This document shows positions 1-10,371 of a DNA stretch of 64,000 nucleotides, one piece after another. Every line of letters begins with the position of its first letter. Positions within the stretch are counted from its first letter, which is position 1. This DNA comes from Brasenia schreberi (Eukaryota; Streptophyta; Magnoliopsida; Nymphaeales; Cabombaceae): contig JAYKKT010000076.1 in assembly GCA_036023115.1 (NCBI GenBank), positions 248,001 through 312,000 of the forward strand, given 5' to 3'. The translations under genes were made by a program, and so were the position numbers. The notes beneath the pieces are model-generated. The model was given only the letters and a program-made list of their open reading frames with translations, did not search any database and had not been told where the DNA came from.

Positions 1-798
1 GAAATACCATCACCAGATCTCCATTAAGGGGCAAGCCCTAGCAGATTACGTGGCTGAATTCCCCTTAGAGGACACATATCCCACTCTTGTTGAAATGCCT
101 GATGAAGGCATATTGCAAAACCATTTTCAAAACCACATTTTGGCAAATTCTTTCGAAAACCAAGTGTGGAAGATGCACTTCGATGGAGCACGAAACCAAC
201 GAGGGGCTGGTGCCGGGATCATCCTAATCTCCCCTGAAAAGGGCGAGATTCCCATAGCAGTCCGCTTAGATTTCGAATGTTCCAACAACGTAGCTGAGTA
301 TGAAGCACTCATACAAGGCTTAAGGATTTCGAAAACTCTAGGGGCATCATGCATCGAGGTCTTTGGAGATTCGCTCCTTGTCATAAACCAGGTTTTAAAA
401 ATTTGGCAAGTACGTAATGAGAAACTACTTCCATATCACGAGTTGGCCACTCGATTGGTCCAATCCTTCCAGTCGTGTAAGCTCACACACATAGGAAGAG
501 AGGACAATGGCATCGCCGATGCCCTCTCCTCCTTGGGTTCAGCCCTGAAGGTCGATCCCATTTCAGGGACCAGATCTTTGGAAATATGGCATGCGCCCCA
601 TCCATCCACACACGACTTGGATATTTGCCACAACAACCCAGAGTCTATTGAAAAACCCTGGTTCTATGACATAAAAGAATTTTTAGAAAATGGGGGATTT
701 GCCGAGAATGCCACATCCAAAGATAAGTAATTCATTCGTAAGATTTCGACTCGATACACCATTCTGGGTGGGGTCTTATACAAAAAGAGTTTTACCGG
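1..798 (+). pseudogene. pol fragment: end of degenerate RNase H, archaeal-type RNase H, linker to integrase
   Basis: The reading frame is open from base 2 at the window edge, so this is the middle of a pol gene whose start lies to the left. It encodes the end of the RT-linked RNase H, then an archaeal-type RNase H with the acidic motifs FDGA, AEYE, GDSL and ADAL that hold the D-E-D-D catalytic set. A TAA at 728-730 (SKDK-stop) interrupts the frame where sister copies read GCA. The frame continues to KKSFTG, where an antisense LTR is inserted directly after ACCGG (794-798). There is no true start codon: position 50 is a GTG inside the protein. The block is effectively identical to 12362-13159, including the stop. 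It is a dead fragment. Confidence 0.9.
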
Positions 799-3327
799 TG
801 TAGACGCACGAAAATCCCTGCCTCTTTGCCTCTTTCGTGGCTTGGAGTGGATCTTCTCGTGTGTCTAAGGCCTATGTATACAAATAGGGCGTGCCAGCTA
901 GCTTACTTAAGCTAGCGAAGATATTTTTATCACTGACTTCTAAACGTGGCGACTGTGAGCAAGTAAGCTCTTGTCGTCGCAGACCTTCTTGCACCGATGC
1001 ACAAGGGTCAGTCTGTACGCTTTTGCAAAAATCGAGTTTTAGAGAGAAAGTCTACGAAGCGGTTCGAGGTGTCTATTTCGGGTCTTTAGGATGCGATTGC
1101 ATATTTTAGATCATGTGGGTTTGCACGTGCCTAAGTCTTTTTCTTTTATCCCTTTTCGGGCCACCTAGTTTGTGTGTTATGAACACTCCACTACATGGGC
1201 GAATTCGAGCGGGGCTTGCTTTGATGCAATATGCGTGCTACCTCGTGGTATGGTGTAGATGCAATGCAAACTCACGCTACTCCAAAGGGAAAACCCGAAA
1301 TGTAAAGACAATACTGAAGGGAAATAACAGAAGGGAAATAACCGAAGGGAAATCACCGAAGGGAGATATGTATATAGCTTATGTATATGAGCCCTTACTC
1401 GGGTCTTTGCAAATAAGAGCGAAGGCTCAATGTGGGTGCGTGCTTGAATTGAAAGACTTACACACATGACATGAAATTAAACCCAAATATAAATTGCAGT
1501 ATGGCCTTGACTAAGGTCTTGGGAATAAGAGCGAAGGCTCAATGTGTGTGAAAGTGCTTGAATTAAAAGACTTACTCACACGACATGAAATGAAACCCAA
1601 ATAGTATAGGTCGGCCCTTACTTGGGTCTTTCAAATAAGAGCGAAAGCTCAATGTGTGTGAGAGTGCTTGAATTGAAAGACTACCCACACGACATAAATG
1701 AAACCCAAATATAACTGCAATAAGGCCTTTACTAAGGTCTTGGGAGTAAGAGCGAAGGCTCAATGTGTGTGAAAGTGCTTGAATTAAAAGACTTACTCAC
1801 ACGACATGAAATGAAACCCAAATAGTATAGGTCGGCCCTTACTTGGGTCTTTCAACTAAGAGCGAAAGCTCAATGTGTGTGAGTGCTTGAATTGAAAGAC
1901 AATGCACCCAACTTAAACAAAACCCTTCTAAAATGAAAGTATATATATACACTTATGTGTTAGGGGCTGATTAGGCCCGTGTGTGTTCAAAATCGTGCAC
2001 GACTAAGAGAGTGCACTTGTGTGGTTGTGCCAAGCCACGTTATTACAAGCGGGGGAGACTATGCTCCGTTATTACAACCCCGTATCAAATTGAATCTCAA
2101 GCAAGTGTACAACTAAAGACCGAGTTTAGACACTTACGAGTAGCTGGTCCGTAGAGGTCTTGCTTGAGCGTGGACTTGGCCTTGGGCTGCAAACGGGAGC
2201 TCCGCGAAGATAGGTGATCAAAGGTGCTGGACGGCTGCAAGTGGGGCGCGGGATAGGCGCCTCGAAGGTGGCCGGTGGCAAGTAGATGTCGCCTCGAGGT
2301 AGGGGGTTTAAAGGGGCTAAATAAGTGGGTTTTTAGGGTCACTAGGGGAGTTGAGAGTTTAGGGAAGCTGGACCTAAAGGAGGGTTTGTGGGAAGGCCGA
2401 ATGGGACACCTAGGGGAAGGCCGAATGGAACACCTAGGGGAAGGCCGAATGGAGTATGATGGCTAGGTAGTGGACGATAGTTTAGGTTATACTAGGTTTG
2501 GCTAGGTGCAAAGGGTGGTGGCAAAGGGGCTGAGATGAGGATAGGGTAGGTGGCTAAGAGTGGAGAGGTGGAAGAGAAGGGCCTTTGATGGAGATTGGGT
2601 ACTTACCGAATGGGGAGAGGCGGTGGAAGGCAAGGAGAAGCAGGCGGGCAGGTGGACTCTTGGCTGGTTCGGTTGAGTGAAGGTGGTGGCGTCCGGCTGG
2701 GGGAGGTGGTGGTGGATGGAAGAGGGAAGGTGGCGGTGCAGGTGGAGCTGGTGGAGCAGGCGGAGGTGATGGAGAGTGGTCCTGGCTAGGTGAGGAAGTG
2801 GGAGAAGGAGAGGGCCCGGCTGGGTGAGGTGAGGGTTCCCACTTGAAAAACCCGCCCCCAAGGGGGGGGGTTTAAATAGGGGATGGGTAGGTCGGTTAGG
2901 GCTGGGCTGAGGGTAGTGGTTAGGTGGTTTAGGTAGGGTGGTATGTAGATAAGGTGGGCTGGAAAGGGTTGGGCCAGATATTTTAAAACTAGGGGTTTGG
3001 GTAGATTGTGGGCTAAGGGTGGTTTAGGGGTTTAGGGCTAGGTTAGGTGGTTGGGTTTTAGGGTGAGGTTTAGTGAGCTAGGTTAGGTGATTAGGCTAGG
3101 TTTAGGCTAGGATTAGGGAACTTAATCTAGGTTTAGGGAAGGATTAGGGAAGTGGGTTAGGTGATTAGGTTGGGATTAGGCCGGGATTAGGGAAGTGGGT
3201 TAGGTGATTAGGTTGGGATTAGGGGTGGATTAGGGGTTTAGGCTAGGATTAGTCATTTTGGGTTAGGTTTAGGTGAGGGAGCTCCCTTAGCATGGCCCAT
3301 AGACCTTGATCACCCCATGTTGGTGCA
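799..3327 (-). mobile_element. LTR L1, antisense, inserted in pol and truncated
   Basis: Begins TGTAGACGCACG immediately after ACCGG; read on the minus strand this is the LTR 3' end. It contains the tandem array (about 1395-1905), the TATA/leader region (TATA complement near 2869-2880) and the telomere-like block (about 2990-3280). It is the same insertion as L4 (same site and target repeat) but is cut at 3327, losing the last ~785 bp with the TGTAAACACC terminus. The breakpoint joins it to the 3' non-coding region of an element. Confidence 0.9.
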
Positions 3328-3920
3328 TTTCGAGGAATCCTAAAGTAAAAATAGGATTTACTTACTTGAATTTCATCTTGTTTGAGAATTCGACGTTTCG
3401 AGTAAGACGTAGGAATTTGAAATGAAGCTTGTTTTCTTATAAAACCTCCGCTAGATAAGCAAGTGTTAAGACTCAAACAAGGGCAAGCACGAAGAGCTCG
3501 AGATCCTTAGGATCGAGGCTCAAGACAGTTGTCCCTTTTGTAAATAGTTTTGTAAATAAGTTTTGAAAAACCGAAACATCGAACAGCATAGGATTTTGCT
3601 CACTTGGAGCAGTAGGCCTTGTAAGTCTCTAGAGTTCGACCACACCTGGTCTCTGGGAGGTCGCCATTCTTGGCACCACACCCATGTCATCTGCATTCCA
3701 CGCATGGTACGTGCATGAACATGATCCCATTTAGGACCAGATTCCATAAGTGAACCCTTTGGTGTGATATCTCCTCCTACCAGAGTTTGTAAAATTGAAA
3801 TTTTGCTAAAATGGGACGATCCCATATTCTTCGTGGCTAGATCTAGGGAGACATTAAAAGGGGTGTTTGTCATCTTTGCCCTTATCCAAATCTATTTGGA
3901 CAAGGCCAAAGAGGGGCATC
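3328..3920 (+). other. Element Ee: remnant of the non-coding region between pol and 3' LTR
   Basis: Matches the last ~590 bp of the post-pol region seen in full at 7958-9126 and 17587-18757. It ends with the near-palindrome (3881-3904), polypurine tract and CATC that precede the LTR. The upstream half and the integrase were lost at the 3327/3328 junction. The opposite strand carries a 117-codon open frame (3873-3520), discussed in the findings. Confidence 0.85.
3908..3916 (+). promoter_or_regulatory. Polypurine tract of Ee
   Basis: AAAGAGGGG followed by CATC and then the LTR start TGTAAACACC. This is the expected place and composition for the plus-strand DNA primer of an LTR retrotransposon. 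Confidence 0.85.
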
Positions 3921-5509
3921 TGTAAACACCCCGAAATCCCACGAATTTCTCAAAATCCATCTGGTTTTATACAAGCAGCCCCAAAGGGCCATTTTTGAGT
4001 TTGGAAACCCAGGAGCCTTCCAAACAACCCTGTATATATGTTTTAAACTTTATCTTTCAAAAACATATGATATAGCTTTTGAAAACCCTTTTAAAACATG
4101 TTTTGAAACCCCGAAGTGGCTTGGCACAACCACACACGTGCACTCTCTTAGTCGTGCACAATTTTGAACACACACGGGCCTAATCAGCCCCTAATATATA
4201 AGTGTACGTATATATTTCATTTCCGAAGGGTTTTGTTTAAGTTGGGTGCGTTGTCTTTCAATTCAAACACTCTCACACACATTGAGCTTTCGCTCTTATT
4301 TGAAAGACCCAAGTAAGGGCCGACCTATACTATTTGGGTTTCATTTCATGTCGTGTGAGTAAGTCTTTCAATTTAAACACTCTCACACACATTGAGCTTT
4401 CGCTCTTATTTGAAAGACCCAAGTAAGGGCCGACCTATACTATTTGGGTTTCATTTCTTGTCGTGTGAGTAAGTCTTTCAATTCAAGCACTTTCACACAC
4501 ATTGAGCCTTCGCTCTTACTCCCAAGACCCTAGTAAAGGCCTTATTGCAGTTATATTTGGGTTTCATTTATGTCGTGTGTGTAGTACTTCAATTCAAGCA
4601 CTCTCACACACATTGAGCCTTCGCTCTTACTCCCAAGACCTTAGTCAAGGCATACTGCAATTTATATTTGGGTTTCATTTCATGTCGTGTGTGTAAGTCT
4701 TTCAATTCAAGCACGCACACACATTGAGCCTTCGCTCTTATTTACAAGACCCAAGTAAGGGCCCCTACATATACTCTATATAAAGTATTTCTTTCGGCTA
4801 CGTCTTTAAGATTCGGGTTTTAAGGTTCAAGTCGTGTGCGTTGTCTTTCAATATATACACGACACACACTTACACAATTGAGCCTTTCCGCTCTTAAGAT
4901 ATAGCCATATTTCCCCTTCCGCTATTTACTTTACAAGTCATTTCCCTTCGGCTATTTACTTTACAAGTCATTTCCCTTCGGCAATTTCCCTTCGGCATTG
5001 TCTTTACATTTCGGGTTTTCCCTTTGGAGTAGCGTGAGTTTGCATTGCATCTACGCCATACCACGAGGTAGGACGCATATTGCATCGAAGCAACCCCCGC
5101 CCGAATTCGCCCATGTAGTGGAGTGTTCATAACACACAAACTAGGCGACCCAAAAAGGGATAAAAGAAAAGACTTAGGCACGTACAAATCCACGTGATCT
5201 AAAACATGCAATCGCATCTTAAAGACCCGAAATAGACACCTCAAACCGTTTCGTAGACTTTCTTCCCAAAACTCGATTTTTTGCAAAAGCGTACAGACTG
5301 ACCCTTGCGCATCGGTGCAAGAAGGTCTGCGACGACAAGAGCTCACTTGCTCACAGTCGCCACGTTTAGAAGTCAGTGTTAATATATCTTCGCTAGCTCA
5401 AGTAAGCTAGCTGGCACGCCCTATTTGTATACATAGGCCTTAGACGCACGATAAGATCCACTCCAAGCCACGAAAGAGGCGAAGAGGCGGGGATTTTCGC
5501 GCGTCTACA
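3921..5509 (+). mobile_element. LTR L2: 3' LTR of Ee with a large internal deletion
   Basis: Both LTR termini are present (TGTAAACACC at 3921, GCGTCTACA ending 5509), but the length is 1589 bp instead of ~3.2-3.3 kb. At 4116-4125 the early LTR motif GTGGCTTGGC passes directly into the sequence that follows the second GTGGCTTGGC of intact LTRs. The hairpin block, CCTAA block, TATA box and leader are therefore missing. The tandem array (about 4262-4760) and the 3' end remain. This LTR cannot promote transcription. The 5 bp after it, TGAGC (5510-5514), are the expected target-site copy; the partner lies outside the window. Confidence 0.9.
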
Positions 5510-6153
5510 TGAGCCAAAGGGGAATAGAAGTCGACCCCTCTAAGTGTCGAGCCATCATAGACATGGCTCCACCCTCCAATCTCACCCAAATCCGTAGCCT
5601 CCAGGGTCGATTACAATCTGTGCGCCGATTCATATCGAATCTGGCAACTAGATGCGAACCCTTCAACAAACTGTTAAGGAAGGGTACGAAATTCTTATGG
5701 GATGACGAATGCCAAAAGTCCTTCCAGAGACTGAAGGCATACTTGGTTAATCCCCCCGTTTTGAATCCTCCAAAACAAGGAAAACCGCTTTTATTATACA
5801 TCTCCGTGCATGTGAACGCTTTAGGAGCCCTGTTGGCTCAATACGAGGATGACACCCATAAGGAGTATGCCATCTACTATATTTCGAAAACTCTCTTGGC
5901 TTATGAACGAAATTATCAAGCCATGGAGAAGACGTGCTTGGCCCTAGTCTGGGCCTGCCAGAAGTTCAGACACTATTTCCTAGATCATGAGATCTGGATA
6001 GTGTCCAAGCTTGATCCAATCAAGCACTTGTTCGAAAAACCCATTCTCACGGGTAGATTGGGTAAATGGCAACTCCTTCTAATGGAGTATGATCTGAAAT
6101 ATCATCACCAGATCTCCATTAAGGGGCAAGCCCACTCTTGTCGAAATGCCTGA
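5510..6153 (+). pseudogene. Element Ed pol, first part: end of RT and degenerate RNase H
   Basis: Translation starts in the RT C-terminal region (SQRGIEVDPSKC), directly after L2, so the catalytic YVDD part of RT was separated by the insertion of Ee and lies outside the window. The RT-linked RNase H follows. Its first strand reads YISVHVNALGALLAQ, with no acidic residue where active RNase H has Asp, so it is probably inactive and structural. At about 6131-6137 a 44-bp segment, present at 12397-12440 in Ec and flanked by CCC, is missing. This shifts the frame, and the ORF ends 16 codons later (HSCRNA). The continuation is in the overlapping frame beginning at 6146. Confidence 0.9.
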
Positions 6154-7957
6154 TGAAGGCATATTGCAAAACCATTTTCAAAACCACATTTTGGCAAATT
6201 CTTTCGAAAACCAAGTATGGAAGATGCACTTCGATGGGGCACGAAACCAACGAGGGGCTGGTGCCGGGATCATCCTAATCTCCCCTGAAAAGGGCAAGAT
6301 TCCCATAGCAGTCCGCTTAGACTTCGAATGTTCCAACAACGTAGCTGAGTATGAAGCACTCATACAAGGCTTAAGGATTTCGAAAACTCTAGGGGCATCA
6401 TGCATCGAGGTCTTTGGAGATTCGCTCCTTGTCATAAACCAGGTTTTAAAAGTTTGGCAAGTACGTAATGAGAAACTACTTCCATATCACGAGTTGGCCA
6501 CTCGATTAGTCCAATCCTTCCAGTCGTGTAAGCTCACACACGTAGGAAGAGAGGACAATGGCATCGCCGATGCCCTCTCCTCCTTGGGTTCAGCCTTGAA
6601 GGTCGATCCCATTTCAGGGACCAGATCTTTGGAAATATGGCATGCGCCCCATCCATCCACACACGACTTGGATATTTGCCAAAACAACCCAGAGTCTATT
6701 GAAAAACCCTGGTTCTATGACATAAAACAATTTTTAGAAAACGGGGAATTCACCGAGGATGCCACGTCCAAAGATAAGGCATTCATTCGTAAGATTTCGA
6801 CCCGATACACCATTCTGTGTGGGGTCTTATACAAAAAGAGTTTTACCGGCATTCTGCTTAGGTGTGTCGACCTAGAGGAGGCTAGGATAGTGATGCATGA
6901 GTTCCACGATGGAGAATGCGGAGGTCATGTTAATGCCAACATGATGGCAATGAAAATACTTAGAGGGGGCTATTTTTGGTCCACCCTAAAAAAGGATTGT
7001 CACGATCATGTTAGGAAGTGTCATCCGTGTCAAGTGCATGGGCACGCCATTCATATCCCTTCATCTGCATTGCATTCCGTGGTCAGCCCCTGGCCATTTA
7101 CCATGTGGGCGTTTGACATTGTAGGCCCAATATTTCCAAAGGCCTCGAATGGGCATCGTTTTATTTTAGCAGCCACGGAGTATTTCTCCAAGTGGGTGGA
7201 AGCCATTTCCCTAACGAATGTAATGGGGCAACATGTGGTGGCTTTCATCCGGAGGAATATCTTGGCTCGATTTGGGGTTCCACGAGACCTTGTGTCTGAT
7301 AATGGTACCCCATTCAAGAATGAGCGGATGGTTAAGTTGTGCAACACGTATGGCATAACTCACCACTTCTCCTCGCCCTACTACCCTCAAGGCAACGGCC
7401 AAGCCGAAGCCACAAACAAGACTCTCATTAGTATTATTGAGAAAACCTTAGAGAAGGGTAGGACGTGGCACGAGAAGCTGGATGAAGCCTTATGGGCTTA
7501 TAGGACTTCCATCCGGACTCCCACGAATGCCACACCATTCGAGTTGGTCTATGGCACAAACGCCATTCTTCCCATTCATACCCAACTGCATTCATTCCAT
7601 ACATCCATATCACTCGACCTTCCCCTAGAGACGCTTCAGCATGCTAGGATGGCCGAACTAGATTTGCTAGATGAAAGACGACTCCTTGCCATGGATCATG
7701 CTCGTGCATACCGGCAAAGGATAGCCCGACATTATAGCAAACACATGAGACCTCGCCACTTTGAAGTGGGAGATCTGGTCTTGAAAACCATCCACCATCG
7801 TGGCCCACACCCCCTAGGCAAGTGGCGCCCCAATTGGGATGGACCCTATGTTGTACGAGCAACCACTACGAACAATTCGTATTGGTTGATCGATGTAGAA
7901 GGTAGGAATTTAGCAGATCCTATCAATATTCAATACTTAAAGAAATATCATGTATAG
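6146..7957 (+). CDS. Element Ed pol, second part: archaeal-type RNase H and integrase (603 codons)
   Basis: Long open frame from an internal ATG (MPDEGILQ), in frame with pol after the 44-bp deletion. RNase H residues: D30 (FDGA), E68 (AEYE), D92 (GDSL), D142 (ADAL). Integrase residues: zinc finger H254-x6-H261 and C292-x2-C295; catalytic D324 (AFDIVGP), D385 (VSDNG), E421 (GQAEA), with the D,D-35-E spacing expected of retroviral-type integrases. A WDGPY motif lies near the C-terminus, as in GPY/F modules. No chromodomain follows; the stop is at 7955-7957. Integrase would insert the element cDNA and aRNH would degrade the RNA template. The frame is intact but cannot be made as a normal polyprotein, because gag, protease and RT are absent here. 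Confidence 0.9.
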   Translation: MPDEGILQNHFQNHILANSFENQVWKMHFDGARNQRGAGAGIILISPEKGKIPIAVRLDFECSNNVAEYEALIQGLRISKTLGASCIEVFGDSLLVINQVLKVWQVRNEKLLPYHELATRLVQSFQSCKLTHVGREDNGIADALSSLGSALKVDPISGTRSLEIWHAPHPSTHDLDICQNNPESIEKPWFYDIKQFLENGEFTEDATSKDKAFIRKISTRYTILCGVLYKKSFTGILLRCVDLEEARIVMHEFHDGECGGHVNANMMAMKILRGGYFWSTLKKDCHDHVRKCHPCQVHGHAIHIPSSALHSVVSPWPFTMWAFDIVGPIFPKASNGHRFILAATEYFSKWVEAISLTNVMGQHVVAFIRRNILARFGVPRDLVSDNGTPFKNERMVKLCNTYGITHHFSSPYYPQGNGQAEATNKTLISIIEKTLEKGRTWHEKLDEALWAYRTSIRTPTNATPFELVYGTNAILPIHTQLHSFHTSISLDLPLETLQHARMAELDLLDERRLLAMDHARAYRQRIARHYSKHMRPRHFEVGDLVLKTIHHRGPHPLGKWRPNWDGPYVVRATTTNNSYWLIDVEGRNLADPINIQYLKKYHV

Positions 7958-9126
7958 GATCTGGATTAAATTCCAGTTTTCGAAAATTCTATAGGGATAG
8001 CTGCCCTGAGAGATGTGAATAAGGTGCAAAGGCGAACTCGTGTGACCCTAAGTGAGAGAATTCACACATGTGAAAGAGTGGAGTTTTCAAAATCATAGTT
8101 ACATTTCAAAATCCTTCTTCTTACAAAGAAAGGCCTAGTTGAACATAGCAAGATACTTGCAAGTGGTACGTGCTATTTCTAAATAGGTTGATCTGGAATG
8201 GATCGAGTGTAGGCTTGGGATAAGTCCGCCCCTCTTCTCTCCTATTTCCAAAAGGAAAACAAAGGCCCAAATCAAAAGGGAATTTCCCATTTAAAATCTC
8301 TTTCCAAAAGAAAGAAACCAGACTTCAAAAAGAAAAGTCGATTCTCTTATGAAAAAGAGGGATCAAAGAAAAAATACTCCCAAAGGGAGACCCTCTATGG
8401 AAAAAGGAAAAAGAGGCCAAAAAGCTCAAAAAGAGCAGCTTTCCGCCTTCTATGCCTTAAACCACGGGACGCTTCAGAAGGGACCGTGGTATCTCTTTCC
8501 CATCCCTGGCTTATCCCAAGCTAAAGCATGGTTCATTTCGAGGAATCCTAAAGTAAAAATAGGATTTACTTACTTGAATTTCGTCTTGTTTGAGAATTCG
8601 ACGTTTCGAGTAAGGCGTAGGAATTCGAAATGAAGCTTGTTTTCTTATAAAACCTCCGCTAGATAAGCGAGTATAAGACTCAAACAAGGGCAAGCACGAA
8701 GAGCTCGAGATCCTTAGGATCGAGGCTCAAGACAGTTGTCCCTTTTGTAAATAGCTTTTGTAAATAAGTTTTGAAAACCGAACATCGAACAGCATAGGAT
8801 TTGCTCACTTGGAGCAATAGACCTTGTAAGTCTCTAGAGTTCGACCACATCTGGTCTCTGGGAGGTCGCCACTCTTGGCACCACACCCATGTCATCTGCA
8901 TTCCACGCATGGTACTTGCATGAACATGATTCCATTCAGGACCAGATTCCATAGTAAAAACCCTTTGGCGTGATATCTCCTCCTACCAGAGTTTGTAAAT
9001 TGAGATTTGGCTAAAAATGGGACGATCCCATATTCTTCGTGGCTAGATCTAGGGAGACATTAAAAGGGGTGTTTGTCATCTTTGCCCTTATCCAAATCTA
9101 TTTGGACAAGGCCAAAGAGGGGCATC
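7958..9126 (+). other. Element Ed: non-coding region between pol and 3' LTR
   Basis: 1169 bp with no convincing gene. It contains a purine-rich stretch (about 8250-8450), a short inverted repeat ACCACGG...CCGTGGT (about 8461-8492), a near-palindrome at 9087-9110 and the polypurine tract. A sense lysine-rich frame seen in other copies is stopped here after four codons (ATGGATCGAGTGTAG). Confidence 0.85.
9114..9122 (+). promoter_or_regulatory. Polypurine tract of Ed
   Basis: AAAGAGGGG plus CATC abuts TGTAAACACC at 9127. Confidence 0.88.
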
Positions 9127-9965
9127 TGTAAACACCCCGAAATCCCACGAATTCCTTAAACAAACCTGGTTTTGTAAAAGCAGCCCCAAAGGGCCATTTT
9201 TTTGAGTCTGGAAACCCAGGAGCCTTCCAGACAACCCTGTATATATGTTTTAAACTCTATATTTCAAAAATATATAATATAGCTTTTGAAAATCTTTTAA
9301 AACATGTTTTTGAAACCCCAAAGCGGCTTGGCCCGATCAAGACAAGACCAGGAGAGCTAAGAAGAGCCCGGAACCGGAGCACACGTCAAGCCCGGCGCAG
9401 CAACTCTTGTATCTGATTCACACCCCCAGGATCTCAAACGTCCAAGACCCTGTTCTTATCAAAATAGCATTTGAAGTCATCTTCGGAAGGCAGAAATGGA
9501 GGCGGACGACTATGTTGGCGAAGACCCAATGCAGACGGAGTACTGATGCTGTCAGGCCCCGCATGAATCGTCCGTTTCGAACCCAGCTCGAAGGAGTCAG
9601 AGTTCAGTTTGGATTGGATCAGGACCATATATATCCAGATCCCAATCCAAACCCATATGTGGACTTGGATTTGGATTTGGATCCAGAGATCCAATCCAAT
9701 ATCCATATCCATGGCCCACATCACCTTCTCATAAATGGAGGTGGGGCCCACTTGAAATTCACGTGGGATATTGGGCATGAGAGAGAGTGGGGATGGAAAA
9801 TATCAAGAGTGTTGTATTAAGCTTGACTTGTGTGTCAAGTTTGGGTTTAATCATGTGGGTTAGCCTAATTGAGTGGGTTTAAGCTTGTAATTAGCTAAGA
9901 CCTAACCTAGGGCTGCACCAACATGGGGTGATCAAGGTCTATGGGCCATGCTAAGGGAGCTCCCT

Positions 9966-10250
9966 CACCTAAACCTAACCCAAAATGACTAATCCTAGCC
10001 TAAACCCCTAATCCACCCCTAATCCCAACCTAATCACCTAACCCACTTCCCTAATCCCGGCCTAATCCCAACCTAATCACCTAACCCACTTCCCTAATCC
10101 TTCCCTAAACCTAGACTAATTTCCCTAATCCTAGCCTAAACCTAGCCTAATCACCTAACCTAGCTCACTAAACCTCACCCTAAAACCCAACCACCTAACC
10201 TAGCCCTAAACCCCTAAACCACCCTTAGCCCACAATCTACCCAAACCCCT
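9966..10250 (+). repeat. Telomere-like CCTAA-rich block in L3
   Basis: Dense irregular copies of CCTAA, CCTAATC, CCTAACC and CCCTAAACC, related to but not matching the regular plant telomere repeat CCCTAAA. The block lies about 110 bp upstream of the TATA box. The same block recurs in the other full-length LTRs, for example 19610-19870, and on the opposite strand at about 42600-42870 and 58060-58310. Confidence 0.8.
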
Positions 10251-10361
10251 AGTTTTAAAATATCTGGCCCAACCCTTTCCAGCCCACCTTATCTACATAC
10301 CACCCTACCTAAACCACCTAACCACTACCCTCAGCCCAGCCCTAACCGACCTACCCATCCC

Positions 10362-10371
10362 CTATTTAAAC
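10362..10371 (+). promoter_or_regulatory. Candidate TATA box of L3
   Basis: CTATTTAAAC in a C-rich context, downstream of the CCTAA block and just before the CCCCTTTGGGGGCGGG motif. It occupies the same position in every full-length LTR here and is the best candidate for the retrotransposon promoter, marking the U3/R side. Confidence 0.65.

Larger units (their letters stand above)
1..3327 (+). repeat. Duplicated block, copy 1 (matches 12362-15689)
   Basis: Every line I compared matches 12362-15689, apart from a single-base difference in a G run near 2050 (one G fewer here). The shared block includes the pol fragment, its TAA, the ACCGG target repeat and most of the antisense LTR. The match stops abruptly at 3327. 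The left limit is outside the window. Confidence 0.88.

Noticed and set aside
127..384. Antisense frames over RNase H and integrase (MTRSESPKTS..., MPYVLHNLTI...)
   Set aside because: Shadows of the pol coding strand; they repeat only because pol repeats.
50..730. Stand-alone RNase H gene
   Set aside because: No ATG at 50 (GTG inside the protein); the frame is open to the window edge and is the middle of pol.
891..1467. Short frames near LTR 3' ends (MPASLLKLAKIFL..., MCVSLSIQA..., MSLRSYSQD...)
   Set aside because: They are translations of the conserved LTR end and of the tandem array on both strands; they recur in every LTR and show no domain.
3921..5509. Distinct short LTR family
   Set aside because: Both ends match the long LTRs and the missing part is explained by one deletion at a 10-bp repeat.
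9966..10250. Interstitial true telomere
   Set aside because: The repeats are irregular CCTAA derivatives, not regular CCCTAAA, and the block is an integral part of each LTR rather than a chromosome-fusion site.
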